DNA from: Neobacillus soli NBRC 102451
Lineage (GTDB): Bacteria > Bacillota > Bacilli > Bacillales > Cytobacillaceae
DNA length: 64,000 nucleotides
Assembly: GCF_001591665.1 (NCBI RefSeq)
Contig: NZ_BCVI01000053.1
Location: 1-64,000, forward strand
Direction: 5' to 3'
Positions within the stretch are counted from its first letter, which is position 1. The number at the start of each line of letters is the position of its first letter. A program made the translations under genes and the position numbers. This document shows positions 8,588 through 16,396 of the stretch, in pieces. The notes beneath the pieces are model-generated. The model was not told the origin of the DNA. It did not search any database and worked only from the letters and a program-made list of their open reading frames with translations.

Positions 8588-8941
8588 TTAAACTTTATCG
8601 GAGCTTTCCTTCAACCTCTTCTTAAAGCGGTGGTTGGGATCGGCTTCCCGTGTTTTTAAAAACTTTTGGCAGACCTTTAATTCCAATGACAACTTTTTAA
8701 ATCTTTCCTCATTGCGTTCGTCCAAACATTGGTCAATTTCCCGTTTTAACAAGCTGGCTTTCGCAATCACTGCGGCTTGTCGTTTTTGATCTGGAAAAAA
8801 GTGATCCTCCCAGTGTTGCGGACCTTCCCGGCGATAATCATTAAGTTTCGTTAATCGCAATCCGCACTTGCACACCGTTTCGTGTAAATTTACTACATAG
8901 AATTCCGCGTTCCCACAATATTTACATAAAAGCTTCTTCAT
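8588..8941 (-). CDS. Zinc-ribbon protein with IDEAL-like segment
   Basis: A 117-residue protein. The N-terminus carries CxxC (CKYC, 6-9) and CxC (CKCG, about 24-26), a likely zinc ribbon. A middle segment, EIDQCLDERNEERFKKLSLEL, resembles the IDEAL motif found in small Bacillus proteins of unknown function. No enzymatic motif is visible. GGAGG precedes the ATG by eight bases. A SigB-like promoter lies upstream at 8997-9021, divergent from the YflT-type gene, so a stress role is inferred. I do not recognise a named orthologue. Confidence 0.75.
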   Translation of the reverse strand: MKKLLCKYCGNAEFYVVNLHETVCKCGLRLTKLNDYRREGPQHWEDHFFPDQKRQAAVIAKASLLKREIDQCLDERNEERFKKLSLELKVCQKFLKTREADPNHRFKKRLKESSDKV

Positions 8942-8996
8942 AAAGGCACCTCCAATTTTTTAAGGCTTACCAGTAAATACGATAAGTACTTTCTAT

Positions 8997-9021
8997 ATAC
9001 CCGCTGGTTCGCAATGTTAAC
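8997..9021 (-). promoter_or_regulatory. Candidate SigB promoter of the zinc-ribbon gene
   Basis: On the minus strand GTTAAC (9016-9021), 13 bases, GGGTAT (8997-9002). The -10 box is perfect and the -35 box is partial. It is back to back with the SigB-like promoter of the next gene. Confidence 0.55.
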
Positions 9022-9036
9022 CTAATAGAATAAAAG

Positions 9037-9062
9037 GTTTTAATTTTTCAAAAAGCGGTTAT
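9037..9062 (+). promoter_or_regulatory. Candidate SigB promoter of the YflT-type gene
   Basis: GTTTTA (9037-9042), 14 bases, GGTTAT (9057-9062). The -10 box has one change from GGGTAT. It lies 52 bases before the start codon. Confidence 0.55.
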
Positions 9063-9113
9063 ATACCTTATAGAAAGACAAGCAGAACAAATTAACAATA
9101 GGAGGTATGCAAC

Positions 9114-9440
9114 ATGGAAAATGTAAAAATTGTAGAAAATGGTGTGGAAGCACGCAGGGAAATTGAACAATTTATGACTCAGGGATACACCAAGGATGAG
9201 ATTTATTTGCTGGCCCATGATAAAAAACGTTCTGAAGATTTGACGGATGCCTTGGATGTTGATGATATTGGTGTGGCGGAACAAGGTGTCTTCGATGCAA
9301 TCTCCAATGTGTTTCGGTCGCGGGGCGATGAACTGCGCTCGAAAATGGAGTCCTTGGGGGTATCCCAAGGCGAAGCGGAGCAGTATGAAGAGGAGCTGGA
9401 CCGGGGCCGAGTCGTGCTGATTGCAACAAAATCAGCTTAA
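9114..9440 (+). CDS. YflT-family general stress protein
   Basis: A 108-residue cytoplasmic protein of the YflT/GSP17M family. It has the N-terminal hallmark of a short strand, a helix and GYTKDEIYLLAHD, followed by an acidic region and a C-terminal RVVLIATKS strand. Members are SigB-dependent stress proteins with no established activity. AGGAGG at 9100-9105 precedes the ATG, a SigB-like promoter precedes that, and a strong terminator follows at 9467-9511, so the gene is a single transcription unit. Confidence 0.88.
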   Translation: MENVKIVENGVEARREIEQFMTQGYTKDEIYLLAHDKKRSEDLTDALDVDDIGVAEQGVFDAISNVFRSRGDELRSKMESLGVSQGEAEQYEEELDRGRVVLIATKSA

Positions 9441-9466
9441 GGTGAATGCAATAGAAATGAAAACCT

Positions 9467-9511
9467 GGATAGGAAATGAAGGAGCCCTTCTTTGTTTCCT
9501 ATCCGTTTTTT
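9467..9511 (+). terminator. Terminator of the YflT-type gene
   Basis: GGATAGGAAA (9467-9476) pairs with TTTCCTATCC (9495-9504), and seven bases that are nearly all T follow. Confidence 0.85.
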
Positions 9512-9633
9512 ATAAGAAGAGGCAGGGCGGGTTGAATTTTAAATTTTCCAAAAATAACTAAATTGGAAACTTTCCGGACTTTCATCCGTCAATATGGTAG
9601 AATAGGCATTGTGTGAAAAAAGGAGGCAGCAGG

Positions 9634-9891
9634 GTGATAAATGATTTTGGGCAAATAGCGTTGTTGAGCATCATGTCTCATTTGTTTTTTATTGCGATTT
9701 CATGGTGGGCGCTCCAGGCATTCCGTTTGGAAAAGTTGCTGAAGGCGAATCATGTGTTCCAGGCGCGATTACTCTACATATTATTAGCCATTGTCATCGG
9801 ATCAACTGTTAGTAACTTTTTCCTTGATTATCTCCAATGGTCGAAACAACTGCCTCTGATCCTGCAAAACATCAAATTGGTAAATATTTAG
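9634..9891 (+). CDS. ywzB: DUF1146 membrane protein YwzB
   Basis: An 85-residue protein of the DUF1146 family with two predicted membrane helices (about 5-25 and 43-65). The function is unknown. In B. subtilis it lies between the ATP synthase operon and ywmB-murA, and the same ywzB-ywmB-murA order holds here. I choose GTG 9634, seven bases after AGGAGG (9621-9626); the longer reading from GTG 9613 would run through that ribosome site. TAGAAT preceded by TGG at about 9594-9602 looks like an extended -10 promoter. Confidence 0.82.
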   Translation: MINDFGQIALLSIMSHLFFIAISWWALQAFRLEKLLKANHVFQARLLYILLAIVIGSTVSNFFLDYLQWSKQLPLILQNIKLVNI

Positions 9892-10038
9892 GTCTTCGTA
9901 CATGTTCCCATTTGTCTTAAAATTGAGTACAATCTTCTTTGTGTGGAAATGAACAATGGAATTTGTCTAAAAGTGACGACATTTCCCAAGTATGCTCCGC
10001 TTCTTACTGGTAACAATGGTAAGTAAGGGGGAGTAGAG

Positions 10039-10824
10039 ATGAAGAGAAATACTCGAATTTTTTTAGGCGTGATACTGATTGTGAGTTTTATCCTGGTTGT
10101 TATTGGGAACCAAACTACTGAAGCTGGCGGCATTGGCTCTATTTTTCAAAAAGAAGTGTCTGGCGCTCAGGATTTAGCTAAAATTGGTTCGGTTTTACAA
10201 GCCGAAGATATTTTGCTCAATGAATGGTCTTTTTATGCAAGAGAACATTTAGCCGGCATGAAGAGTGTGCAGGAAGTACAGGAATATGCGGAAGAGCTTA
10301 AGCTAAAATTTCCTGATTGGGATTGGTCTGTTACAAATACCAGCCAGAAATGGGAAGTTGTCGCAGTCTCTCCTCCAACGAAAAACCACAAGGAAATGCT
10401 TCAAATTATGGCAACCCACACAAAACAACCTGTCCATGCGTATATAGTATATAGTGTTAGCGGGAAAGCGTGGAATGAGGCGGCAGAGGCCTTTTTCACT
10501 AGCGATCAATTTAAAAATAGGCAAAGCGACATATTTCGAGGAAAACCTACAGTTTTCTCTTGTATGAAGGGCATTGTCAGTGATAAGATTGAGACGGCTT
10601 TACCTGCGGCAGTAAGTCATTTACTGTCTGTATTTAATGCAAAAGAAGTCGAAGCGTTAAAAGAGGAATCATTCATGTCTGTTTCGGCGAAATCGCCGAT
10701 GTTTGAAGGCACCCTTGAGGATCAAAGAGATAACATGAATTTACAAATTGGATTACGCTCCGAAGGATTGGGCGCAAAGACTACTGTTGTAGTTGGCACA
10801 CCAATCATAACGATTGAATATTAA
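10039..10824 (+). CDS. ywmB: YwmB, TATA-box-binding-like secreted protein
   Basis: A 261-residue protein of the YwmB family (DUF1779, a TBP-like fold). A hydrophobic segment at about residues 8-23 serves as a signal or membrane anchor, and the rest is predicted extracytoplasmic. The function is unknown, but the gene is conserved just upstream of murA in Bacillus, as here (32 bases apart), so the two are probably co-transcribed. A GGGGGAG ribosome site precedes the ATG. Confidence 0.85.
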   Translation: MKRNTRIFLGVILIVSFILVVIGNQTTEAGGIGSIFQKEVSGAQDLAKIGSVLQAEDILLNEWSFYAREHLAGMKSVQEVQEYAEELKLKFPDWDWSVTNTSQKWEVVAVSPPTKNHKEMLQIMATHTKQPVHAYIVYSVSGKAWNEAAEAFFTSDQFKNRQSDIFRGKPTVFSCMKGIVSDKIETALPAAVSHLLSVFNAKEVEALKEESFMSVSAKSPMFEGTLEDQRDNMNLQIGLRSEGLGAKTTVVVGTPIITIEY

Positions 10825-10856
10825 TATAGAGAAAATGGACGCGGAGGGGAATACTC

Positions 10857-12167
10857 TTGGAAAAGATCATCGTCCGCGGCGGAAAAAGGCTTTATGGAAC
10901 GGTCAAAGTTGAAGGCGCAAAGAATGCCGTTCTGCCTGTTATCGCTGCAACATTATTAGCAAGTGACGGAAAAAGTGTAATTCGTGATGTACCTACACTC
11001 TCCGATGTATACACAATCAATGAAGTTTTACGCAACTTAAATGCAGAAGTGGTGTTTGAAAACAATACAGTTGTAGTTGATGCATCCAGAGTGTTAAAAG
11101 AGGAAGCGCCGTTCGAATACGTTCGTAAAATGCGCGCGTCTGTGCTTGTAATGGGTTCATTATTGGCTCGTAATGGCCGGGCCCGTGTTGCCCTGCCTGG
11201 CGGCTGTGCGATTGGATCGCGCCCGATTGATCAGCATCTCAAGGGCTTTGAAGCTATGGGTGCTAGGGTGAAGGTAGGAAATGGCTTTATTGAGGCGGAG
11301 GTTGATGGCCGCTTAAAGGGAGCGAAGATTTACTTGGATTTCCCAAGTGTTGGCGCTACTGAAAACATTATGATGGCAGCGACCCTTGCGGTTGGCACGA
11401 CGATTATCGAAAACGTCGCAAAAGAGCCGGAAATTGTGGATTTGGCGAATTTCTTGAATAAGATGGGTGCTCGCGTACGCGGTGCCGGAACTGGTACGCT
11501 TCGAATTGAGGGCGTCAATGTGTTGTTTGGTGCTGAACATGCGATTATTCCTGACCGGATTGAGGCAGGTACCTTTATGGTTGCTGCGGCGATTACGGGC
11601 GGAAATGTGTTGGTGAAAGGCGCAGTTCCTGAACATCTTTCTTCATTGATTGCAAAAATGGAGGAAATGGGCGTGGAGATTAGCGAGGAAGAGGATGGCG
11701 TTCGTGTCATTGGTCCTGAGCGCTTGCGCGCGGTGGACATTAAAACGATGCCGCATCCAGGCTTCCCAACGGATATGCAATCACAGATGATGGCGTTATT
11801 GCTTCGTGCTGACGGCACTTCAATGATCACTGAAACGGTGTTCGAGAACCGTTTTATGCACGTTGAGGAATTCCGCCGCATGAATGCCGATATCAAAATT
11901 GAAGGCCGTTCTGTGATTTTGAATGGTTCTTCGAATCTACAGGGTGCGGAAGTATCTGCAACAGACTTACGGGCAGCAGCTGCGTTAGTTTTGACTGGTT
12001 TGGTGTCTGAAGGCGTGACACGCGTGACTGAGTTGAAACACTTAGACCGCGGCTACGTCGATTTCCACGGTAAGCTAGCTCGACTAGGTGCCGATATCGA
12101 ACGCGTGAATGAGGTTGAAGAAACCTTTACAGAAGTTGAAACCTTCATATCAGACATGAACGCATAA
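10857..12167 (+). CDS. murA: UDP-GlcNAc 1-carboxyvinyltransferase MurA
   Basis: A 436-residue enolpyruvyl transferase that adds the enolpyruvyl group of PEP to UDP-GlcNAc, the first committed step of peptidoglycan synthesis. The catalytic cysteine is Cys117 in [11 protein letters not shown], so a fosfomycin-sensitive enzyme is expected. The start is TTG, eight bases after GGAGGGG at 10842-10848. Context (ywmB before, spoIID after) matches the B. subtilis murAA locus rather than murAB. A terminator follows at 12191-12227. Confidence 0.96.
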   Translation: MEKIIVRGGKRLYGTVKVEGAKNAVLPVIAATLLASDGKSVIRDVPTLSDVYTINEVLRNLNAEVVFENNTVVVDASRVLKEEAPFEYVRKMRASVLVMGSLLARNGRARVALPGGCAIGSRPIDQHLKGFEAMGARVKVGNGFIEAEVDGRLKGAKIYLDFPSVGATENIMMAATLAVGTTIIENVAKEPEIVDLANFLNKMGARVRGAGTGTLRIEGVNVLFGAEHAIIPDRIEAGTFMVAAAITGGNVLVKGAVPEHLSSLIAKMEEMGVEISEEEDGVRVIGPERLRAVDIKTMPHPGFPTDMQSQMMALLLRADGTSMITETVFENRFMHVEEFRRMNADIKIEGRSVILNGSSNLQGAEVSATDLRAAAALVLTGLVSEGVTRVTELKHLDRGYVDFHGKLARLGADIERVNEVEETFTEVETFISDMNA

Positions 12168-12190
12168 GTTAATTAAATAAAACCAAAACA

Positions 12191-12227
12191 ACGGGACCTG
12201 GAGATGCATCAGGTCCTGTTTTTTTGT
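12191..12227 (+). terminator. Terminator of murA
   Basis: ACGGGACCTG pairs with CAGGTCCTGT around a nine-base loop, followed by seven or more T. Confidence 0.85.
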
Positions 12228-12303
12228 TGTGAGCTGGTATTTGGTGTTGTTGTGCGGTGTTTGGGTGGTTTGTGATGGTGTGGGTGTGGGTGTGGTGTTG
12301 TGT

Positions 12304-12408
12304 GGTGTCAGGCACCGTGGAAAGACATTTGTCCACGTGTGGAGTAGTGGTGTCATGTAGTGGTGTCAGGCACCACAGAAATACATTTGTACGCCTGTAG
12401 TGGACACT
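12304..12408. repeat. Two GGTGTCAGGCACC modules between murA and spoIID
   Basis: Copies of the 13-mer lie at 12304-12316 and 12362-12374. Each is followed by a related ACATTTGTCC-type word, so the whole unit is duplicated with a 58-base offset. The preceding 12228-12303 is G/T-rich (many GTGT words) without a gene. Confidence 0.8.
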
Positions 12409-12555
12409 CGTGGATGAAGTGTTTTTGAGTGGTTTAATGGGTTTGGGTTTTTGAAAAAGCTGTAATAAATGCTTGTCCGCCTCCATATGTATGAATGGAA
12501 GACGCAAACCGGCGATTGGTGTCGGCTGTGAATTTTACAAACTGGAGGCACTTTC

Positions 12556-13596
12556 ATGAAAAAAATCAAACCACTCATCGTACTAGGATCACTTCTCATT
12601 GCTCTGACGTTAATTATCCCGGCTGTGCTTGTCTTACCCTTCTCAGGTGAGCAGCATGCAAGCGGAAAGTTAGGGGAAGACCTGACAAAGGCCCCGGCGA
12701 AAGAAGCCGCAGCAACGCCTTCTGCGACGACGGATCCCGCGATAGAAGTAGCAGTATTCCGTTCCTCAAAGAAAAAAATTGAGAATGTTCACTTTGAGGA
12801 TTACCTCGTTGGTGTTGTGGCTGCAGAAATGCCCGTTGAGTTTAAGGAGGAGGCTCTTAAGGCTCAGGCGCTGGCAGCAAGAACCTATATCGTAAATAAA
12901 TTAATGAGCAAGGATAAAATGGGTTTACCAAAGGGCGCTCAGGTCTCCGATACCCAAATCCATCAGGTTTATATGAACGATGATGAGCAGCGGAAGGATT
13001 GGGGCCGGAATTATGCCATGAAAAAGAAGAAGATTGTTCAGGCAGTTAGAGCGACGGCGGGTCAAATCTTGACCTATAATGGCAAGCCTATCGATGCATT
13101 GTTCTTCTCCACTAGTAATGGGTACACGGAAAATTCAGAGGACGTCTGGCCGGGCAACATCCCTTATTTAAGAAGTGTCTCAAGCCCATGGGATAAAAAA
13201 TCTCCGAAGCTTAATGGCCAGAAGGTGGTTTCGGTTAAGCAATTTGAAGCACAGCTCGGCGTTAAACTTGGTTCCGGGTCAACGATAGGAAAAATTGTCG
13301 ATCGCACGAAGGGGAAACGGGTCGGCAAGGTTGATTTTAATGGGAAGGTTTTAAGCGGGGTAGATATCCGTGATAAATTGAATCTGAGGTCATCTGACTT
13401 TGTCTGGGAGCGGAAGGGTGACAATATTGTCATCACCACGAAGGGCTTCGGGCACGGCGTGGGCATGAGCCAGTACGGCGCGAACGGTATGGCGAGCGAA
13501 GGTTCAAATTATCAGGAGATTGTGAAGCACTACTATCAGGGTGTGAAGATTACCTCCGCGGAGAATATGCTGGAGACGATTACGGCGCAGAAATAG
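12556..13596 (+). CDS. spoIID: Stage II sporulation protein D (SpoIID)
   Basis: A 346-residue membrane-anchored lytic transglycosylase. It works with SpoIIP and SpoIIM in thinning septal peptidoglycan during engulfment in the mother cell. One N-terminal membrane segment (about 7-28) is followed by the SpoIID domain with the catalytic Glu91 in VVAAEMP and the C-terminal GFGHGVGMSQYGA motif. GGAGG at 12544-12548 precedes the ATG. A possible SigE promoter (AATAAAT near 12464, CATATGTAT at 12484-12492) is tentative. The murA-spoIID order is that of B. subtilis. Confidence 0.94.
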   Translation: MKKIKPLIVLGSLLIALTLIIPAVLVLPFSGEQHASGKLGEDLTKAPAKEAAATPSATTDPAIEVAVFRSSKKKIENVHFEDYLVGVVAAEMPVEFKEEALKAQALAARTYIVNKLMSKDKMGLPKGAQVSDTQIHQVYMNDDEQRKDWGRNYAMKKKKIVQAVRATAGQILTYNGKPIDALFFSTSNGYTENSEDVWPGNIPYLRSVSSPWDKKSPKLNGQKVVSVKQFEAQLGVKLGSGSTIGKIVDRTKGKRVGKVDFNGKVLSGVDIRDKLNLRSSDFVWERKGDNIVITTKGFGHGVGMSQYGANGMASEGSNYQEIVKHYYQGVKITSAENMLETITAQK

Positions 13597-13603
13597 GATT
13601 GGA

Positions 13604-13631
13604 AGCCAGGCGTAGGATGCCTGGCTTTTGT
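13604..13631 (+). terminator. Terminator of spoIID
   Basis: AGCCAGGC and GCCTGGCT form a stem with a seven-base loop, followed by TTTTG. The same AGCCAGG/CCTGGCTTTTT stem recurs at 13874 and 36461. Confidence 0.75.
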
Positions 13632-13658
13632 GTGGGTTTTAGGGTGGATTTAGGATTC

Positions 13659-13775
13659 GGACAGTAAATGTTTGGAAGTGGACAGTAAATGGCTAAAACT
13701 GGACAGTAAAATGAAAAAAGTGAACAGTAAATCCCCGGAACCGGACAGTAAAATGTTCAAAGTGGAAAGTAAATG
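13659..13775 (+). repeat. 21-bp-period array, core GGACAGTAAA (copy 1)
   Basis: Six units start at 13659, 13680, 13701, 13722, 13743 and 13764, each exactly 21 bases apart. The core GGACAGTAAA (with single changes such as GAACAG and GGAAAG) alternates with about 11 variable bases. No gene is supported here. Confidence 0.92.
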
Positions 13776-13799
13776 AAAAAGCTCATCCTAAAAGGGTAA

Positions 13800-13897
13800 T
13801 TTAAATGGACCTTCGGTAGGAATCTATCATATTAGTGGGCCTGAAATTAGATGCTTGAGAGAAAATGACCTGTGCCAGGCTGCCCGCCTGGCTTTTT
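13800..13897 (+). repeat. Element between the two arrays, ending in a hairpin terminator
   Basis: This stretch ends in ATGACCTGTGCCAGGC, a stem with GCCTGGC, and TTTTT. A related element with ATGACCTGAGCCAGG and the same stem lies at 36380-36485, again directly beside a GGACAGTAAA array. The pairing of array and hairpin element is therefore recurrent. Confidence 0.6.
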
Positions 13898-13926
13898 AGC
13901 TGTTTTGAGGGTGGATTTTTTGAAGC

Positions 13927-14042
13927 AGACAGTAAATGTTTGAAAGTGGACAGTAAATGGCTAAAACCGGACAGTAAAATGAAAAAAGTGGACAGTAAAT
14001 CCCGGAACCGGACAGTAAAATGTTCAAAGTCGAAAGTAAAAA
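13927..14042 (+). repeat. 21-bp-period array, core GGACAGTAAA (copy 2)
   Basis: Six units start at 13927, 13948, 13969, 13990, 14010 and 14031, a spacing of 21 except for one of 20. Its variable spacers (GTTTGAAAGT, GGCTAAAACC, ATGAAAAAAGT, CCCGGAACC) nearly equal those of the 13659 array, so the two arrays and flanks arose by local duplication of about 268 bases. The frame stays open because 21 is a multiple of three, which creates a spurious repetitive reading frame at 13865-14134. Confidence 0.92.
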
Positions 14043-14130
14043 GAAAAGGCCATAAAAATGTCATAATTTCGTGTCAATTTTTGCAGGAGAAGGAGGGGGA
14101 ACAAGAGAAAAAGTTTCCTAAAAGAAGGGA

Positions 14131-15111
14131 ATGATGTCATTGATAGAAGAATGCAGCAACATATCATTAAGAATTCAAAAGTTAGAAGCTCTTATTAACG
14201 GGAGACTGGCCTACTTGCATCCAATTTGGCCCGAAGTTATGAACGAATATAAACGCAGGCTGGCAGGACAGCGTGGGGAAAAATCCATGTACTTTCACTT
14301 AAGCATGCTGTCCGAATCTAAATACCAAATTTACCATGGTATACGCCTTCTATATAGGGGTTTCTATTTTCAAATTGACTTTCTCGTTCTTTGCGGAGCC
14401 TTCGCATTAGTCCTCGAAGTGAAGAACAGAAGCGGAGAATTGGAATTTGAAAAGGAATTCAATCAAGTTACCTGTAAGAAAAATGGGCAGAAGGAAAGAA
14501 TCAATAATCCTGTTTCACAGGCGAAACTTCAAGCAAGGAAACTTAGAGGCTGGTTAAGGGACCATAATATTGAGCTTCCAGTCCACTACTTGTTTGTAAA
14601 TAGTAACGAAAAAACCATAATCCTCTCAGACCCCGGAAACGAACATATTACCCGCCATATATGCAATAGTGAAACTTTATTGGAGAAAATGGATCAATTG
14701 GAACATTTCCATAAAGAAGAGAAACTAGATGCGAAAGAGCTGCGAAAATTAAGACGGCTTCTGCTTTCGAGGCATACGCCCGAAAACCCAGATATCCTGA
14801 AACAATTCCACTTATCTCCCAAAGAAGATATCCTCCCTGGAGTCATCTGTCCCACCTGCCGTTTTTTACCCATGAATTATCATTATGGCAGCTGGTGCTG
14901 TCCAAAATGCAACCTGAAATCCAAAACCGCCCATATACCGGCAATCAATGACCATTTTCTTTTGATCAAACCATCAATAACCAGCGCTGAGCTTCGTGCA
15001 TTTCTCCTTGTTTCTTCCCCTAGTGTAGGAGGGAAAATTTTAGCCTCGATGAATTTACCATTTAGCGGCACTTTCAGAAACCGAGTTTATTTTTCAAAAA
15101 AGAAAAAATAG
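14131..15111 (+). CDS. NERD-domain protein with C-terminal zinc ribbon
   Basis: A 326-residue protein. An NERD (nuclease-related) domain spans about 40-165, with GQRGEKSMYFHL, QIDFLVL and VLEVKNRSGELEF carrying the acidic and Lys residues of the nuclease-like fold. A C-terminal zinc ribbon (CPTC ... CPKC, about 231-256) is followed by a short helical tail. A DNA or RNA processing role is plausible but unproven. It sits between spoIID and spoIIQ, where B. subtilis has other genes, so it is an accessory insertion. A purine-rich ribosome site (AAAGAAGGGA) precedes ATG 14131; ATG 14134 is an alternative. Confidence 0.8.
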   Translation: MMSLIEECSNISLRIQKLEALINGRLAYLHPIWPEVMNEYKRRLAGQRGEKSMYFHLSMLSESKYQIYHGIRLLYRGFYFQIDFLVLCGAFALVLEVKNRSGELEFEKEFNQVTCKKNGQKERINNPVSQAKLQARKLRGWLRDHNIELPVHYLFVNSNEKTIILSDPGNEHITRHICNSETLLEKMDQLEHFHKEEKLDAKELRKLRRLLLSRHTPENPDILKQFHLSPKEDILPGVICPTCRFLPMNYHYGSWCCPKCNLKSKTAHIPAINDHFLLIKPSITSAELRAFLLVSSPSVGGKILASMNLPFSGTFRNRVYFSKKKK

Positions 15112-15280
15112 AATCGGCAGCACTCAATTCAAAATTTTCATAATAACCTCCTGGAAAAAGTTTTTTCCACCTTCATGCATAAAAACATTCACACTGTCGA
15201 AAGCTAATTACAAAAAATTTTTTTAGACTAGTGTATATAATTCTACTTATCTGTTCAGAATGATTGCTGAGGTGATGAAA

Positions 15281-16132
15281 ATGAGAGAGGAAGAAAACAA
15301 ACGATCTTCTCAAAGTTCCAGCGTAAAACGCTTTTTCAAAAAGCGTTGGGTATTTCCAGCCATTTATATTGCAAGTGCAGCAATCATTTTGACCGCAGTA
15401 CTTTGGTATCAATCGAGCAACAGTGCGACAGACAAATACGATTACAAATCCACTGATATTGCTGGTAAAAAAGACCAAGAGCAAGCGGTTGAGGTCAGCA
15501 AAGCATTGGAAAACTTCAAAATGCCAGTGGTTAAAGCAGATGAGGCTGTCGTGAAAACGAAATTCTATGATTTCGATGGAAAAACAGAAGACCAGGAAGC
15601 GGCTTTAGTTTTCTACAACAATAGGTACCAGCCAAACACTGGTGTCGATATTACTGTGAAAAACGGCGAAACATTTGATGTTGTGGCATCGCTCAGCGGC
15701 ACCGTTACACGTGTCGATGAAGATGATGCGGTCCTAGGGAATGTCATTGAAATCGAAAACGACAAGGGCATTGTTACGAAATATCAATCAATTAAAGACA
15801 TAAAGGTCGAGGTTGGCCAACAGGTTAAACAGGGACAAATTCTTGCCAAGGCTGGGCAAAGCTTGTTCAATGAAAAAGCTGGAACACATGTGCATTTTGA
15901 AATTCGCAAAGATGGCGTGGCGGTAAACCCAACGAACTACTTTAACAAATCGTTGAGTGTATTACAGGATGCCAAGATTTCGGGCGACAAATCAAAAGAT
16001 TCATTAGTAAGTCCAAAGTCTAAGGAAGAGCAATTGTTTGAAGATCAAGATAACACTTCCGACGACCAGTCTTCTGATAAAGAAAAAGTGGACGAAGAAT
16101 CTACAGACAAAACAAAAAACCAAGACTCATAA
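15281..16132 (+). CDS. spoIIQ: Stage II sporulation protein SpoIIQ
   Basis: A 283-residue forespore membrane protein that forms the intercellular channel and engulfment zipper with SpoIIIAH. One membrane helix (about 23-42, WVFPAIYIASAAIILTAVLW) precedes a LytM/M23-like domain (about 110-225). The second metal-site motif HVHFEI is present, but the first His of the HxxxD motif is Asn (NTGVD), so the domain is degenerate, as in B. subtilis SpoIIQ. The C-terminal tail is highly charged. I choose ATG 15281 (MREEENKR), because GAGGTGA lies just upstream and the N-terminus then matches the known protein; ATGs at 15260 and 15275 are in frame. Expression from SigF is expected. Confidence 0.93.
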   Translation: MREEENKRSSQSSSVKRFFKKRWVFPAIYIASAAIILTAVLWYQSSNSATDKYDYKSTDIAGKKDQEQAVEVSKALENFKMPVVKADEAVVKTKFYDFDGKTEDQEAALVFYNNRYQPNTGVDITVKNGETFDVVASLSGTVTRVDEDDAVLGNVIEIENDKGIVTKYQSIKDIKVEVGQQVKQGQILAKAGQSLFNEKAGTHVHFEIRKDGVAVNPTNYFNKSLSVLQDAKISGDKSKDSLVSPKSKEEQLFEDQDNTSDDQSSDKEKVDEESTDKTKNQDS

Positions 16133-16149
16133 TAACAGAGCATAACAAA

Positions 16150-16180
16150 GGGGAAGGGGAAAACTTTCCTCTTTTTTTTG
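16150..16180 (+). terminator. Terminator of spoIIQ
   Basis: GGGGAAGG (16150-16157) pairs, with two G-T pairs, to CTTTCCTC (16164-16171), followed by eight T. Confidence 0.7.
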
Positions 16181-16196
16181 CGTCCTTTTAACTAAG

Positions 16197-16358
16197 GGTG
16201 TCAGGCACCATTTTGAGTCTATGCACTATCTAAATAGGAGTAATGGTGCCTGACACCCGTCATGGACAAAACCACCAATGTGTCCACCACCAATGGACAC
16301 TAGTGAATTTTATTGCCCACGTGTGGTGGACAAATGTCTTTTAATGGTGCCTGACACC
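16197..16358. repeat. Three GGTGTCAGGCACC-family modules before the PBP gene
   Basis: The 13-mer occurs at 16197-16209 and, inverted, at 16245-16257 and 16346-16358. The first two form an inverted repeat of about 17 bases per arm around a 29-base loop. The third is preceded by GTGGACAAATGTCTTTT, the usual companion word. The last copy ends about 25 bases before the ribosome site of the PBP gene. Confidence 0.85.
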
Positions 16359-16396
16359 AATTTGTTTTAGAATGGTAGGAAAGGGAGGGGTTTGTT

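Noticed and set aside
13865..14134. Open frame with repeated VDSK motif
   Set aside because: It is a by-product of the 21-bp array, whose period is a multiple of three. The ribosome site is poor and the sequence is explained by the repeat.
16197..16257. Paired GGTGTCAGGCACC copies as an ordinary terminator
   Set aside because: The stem is good, but there is no T run and spoIIQ already has its own terminator. Other copies stand alone or lie inside genes.
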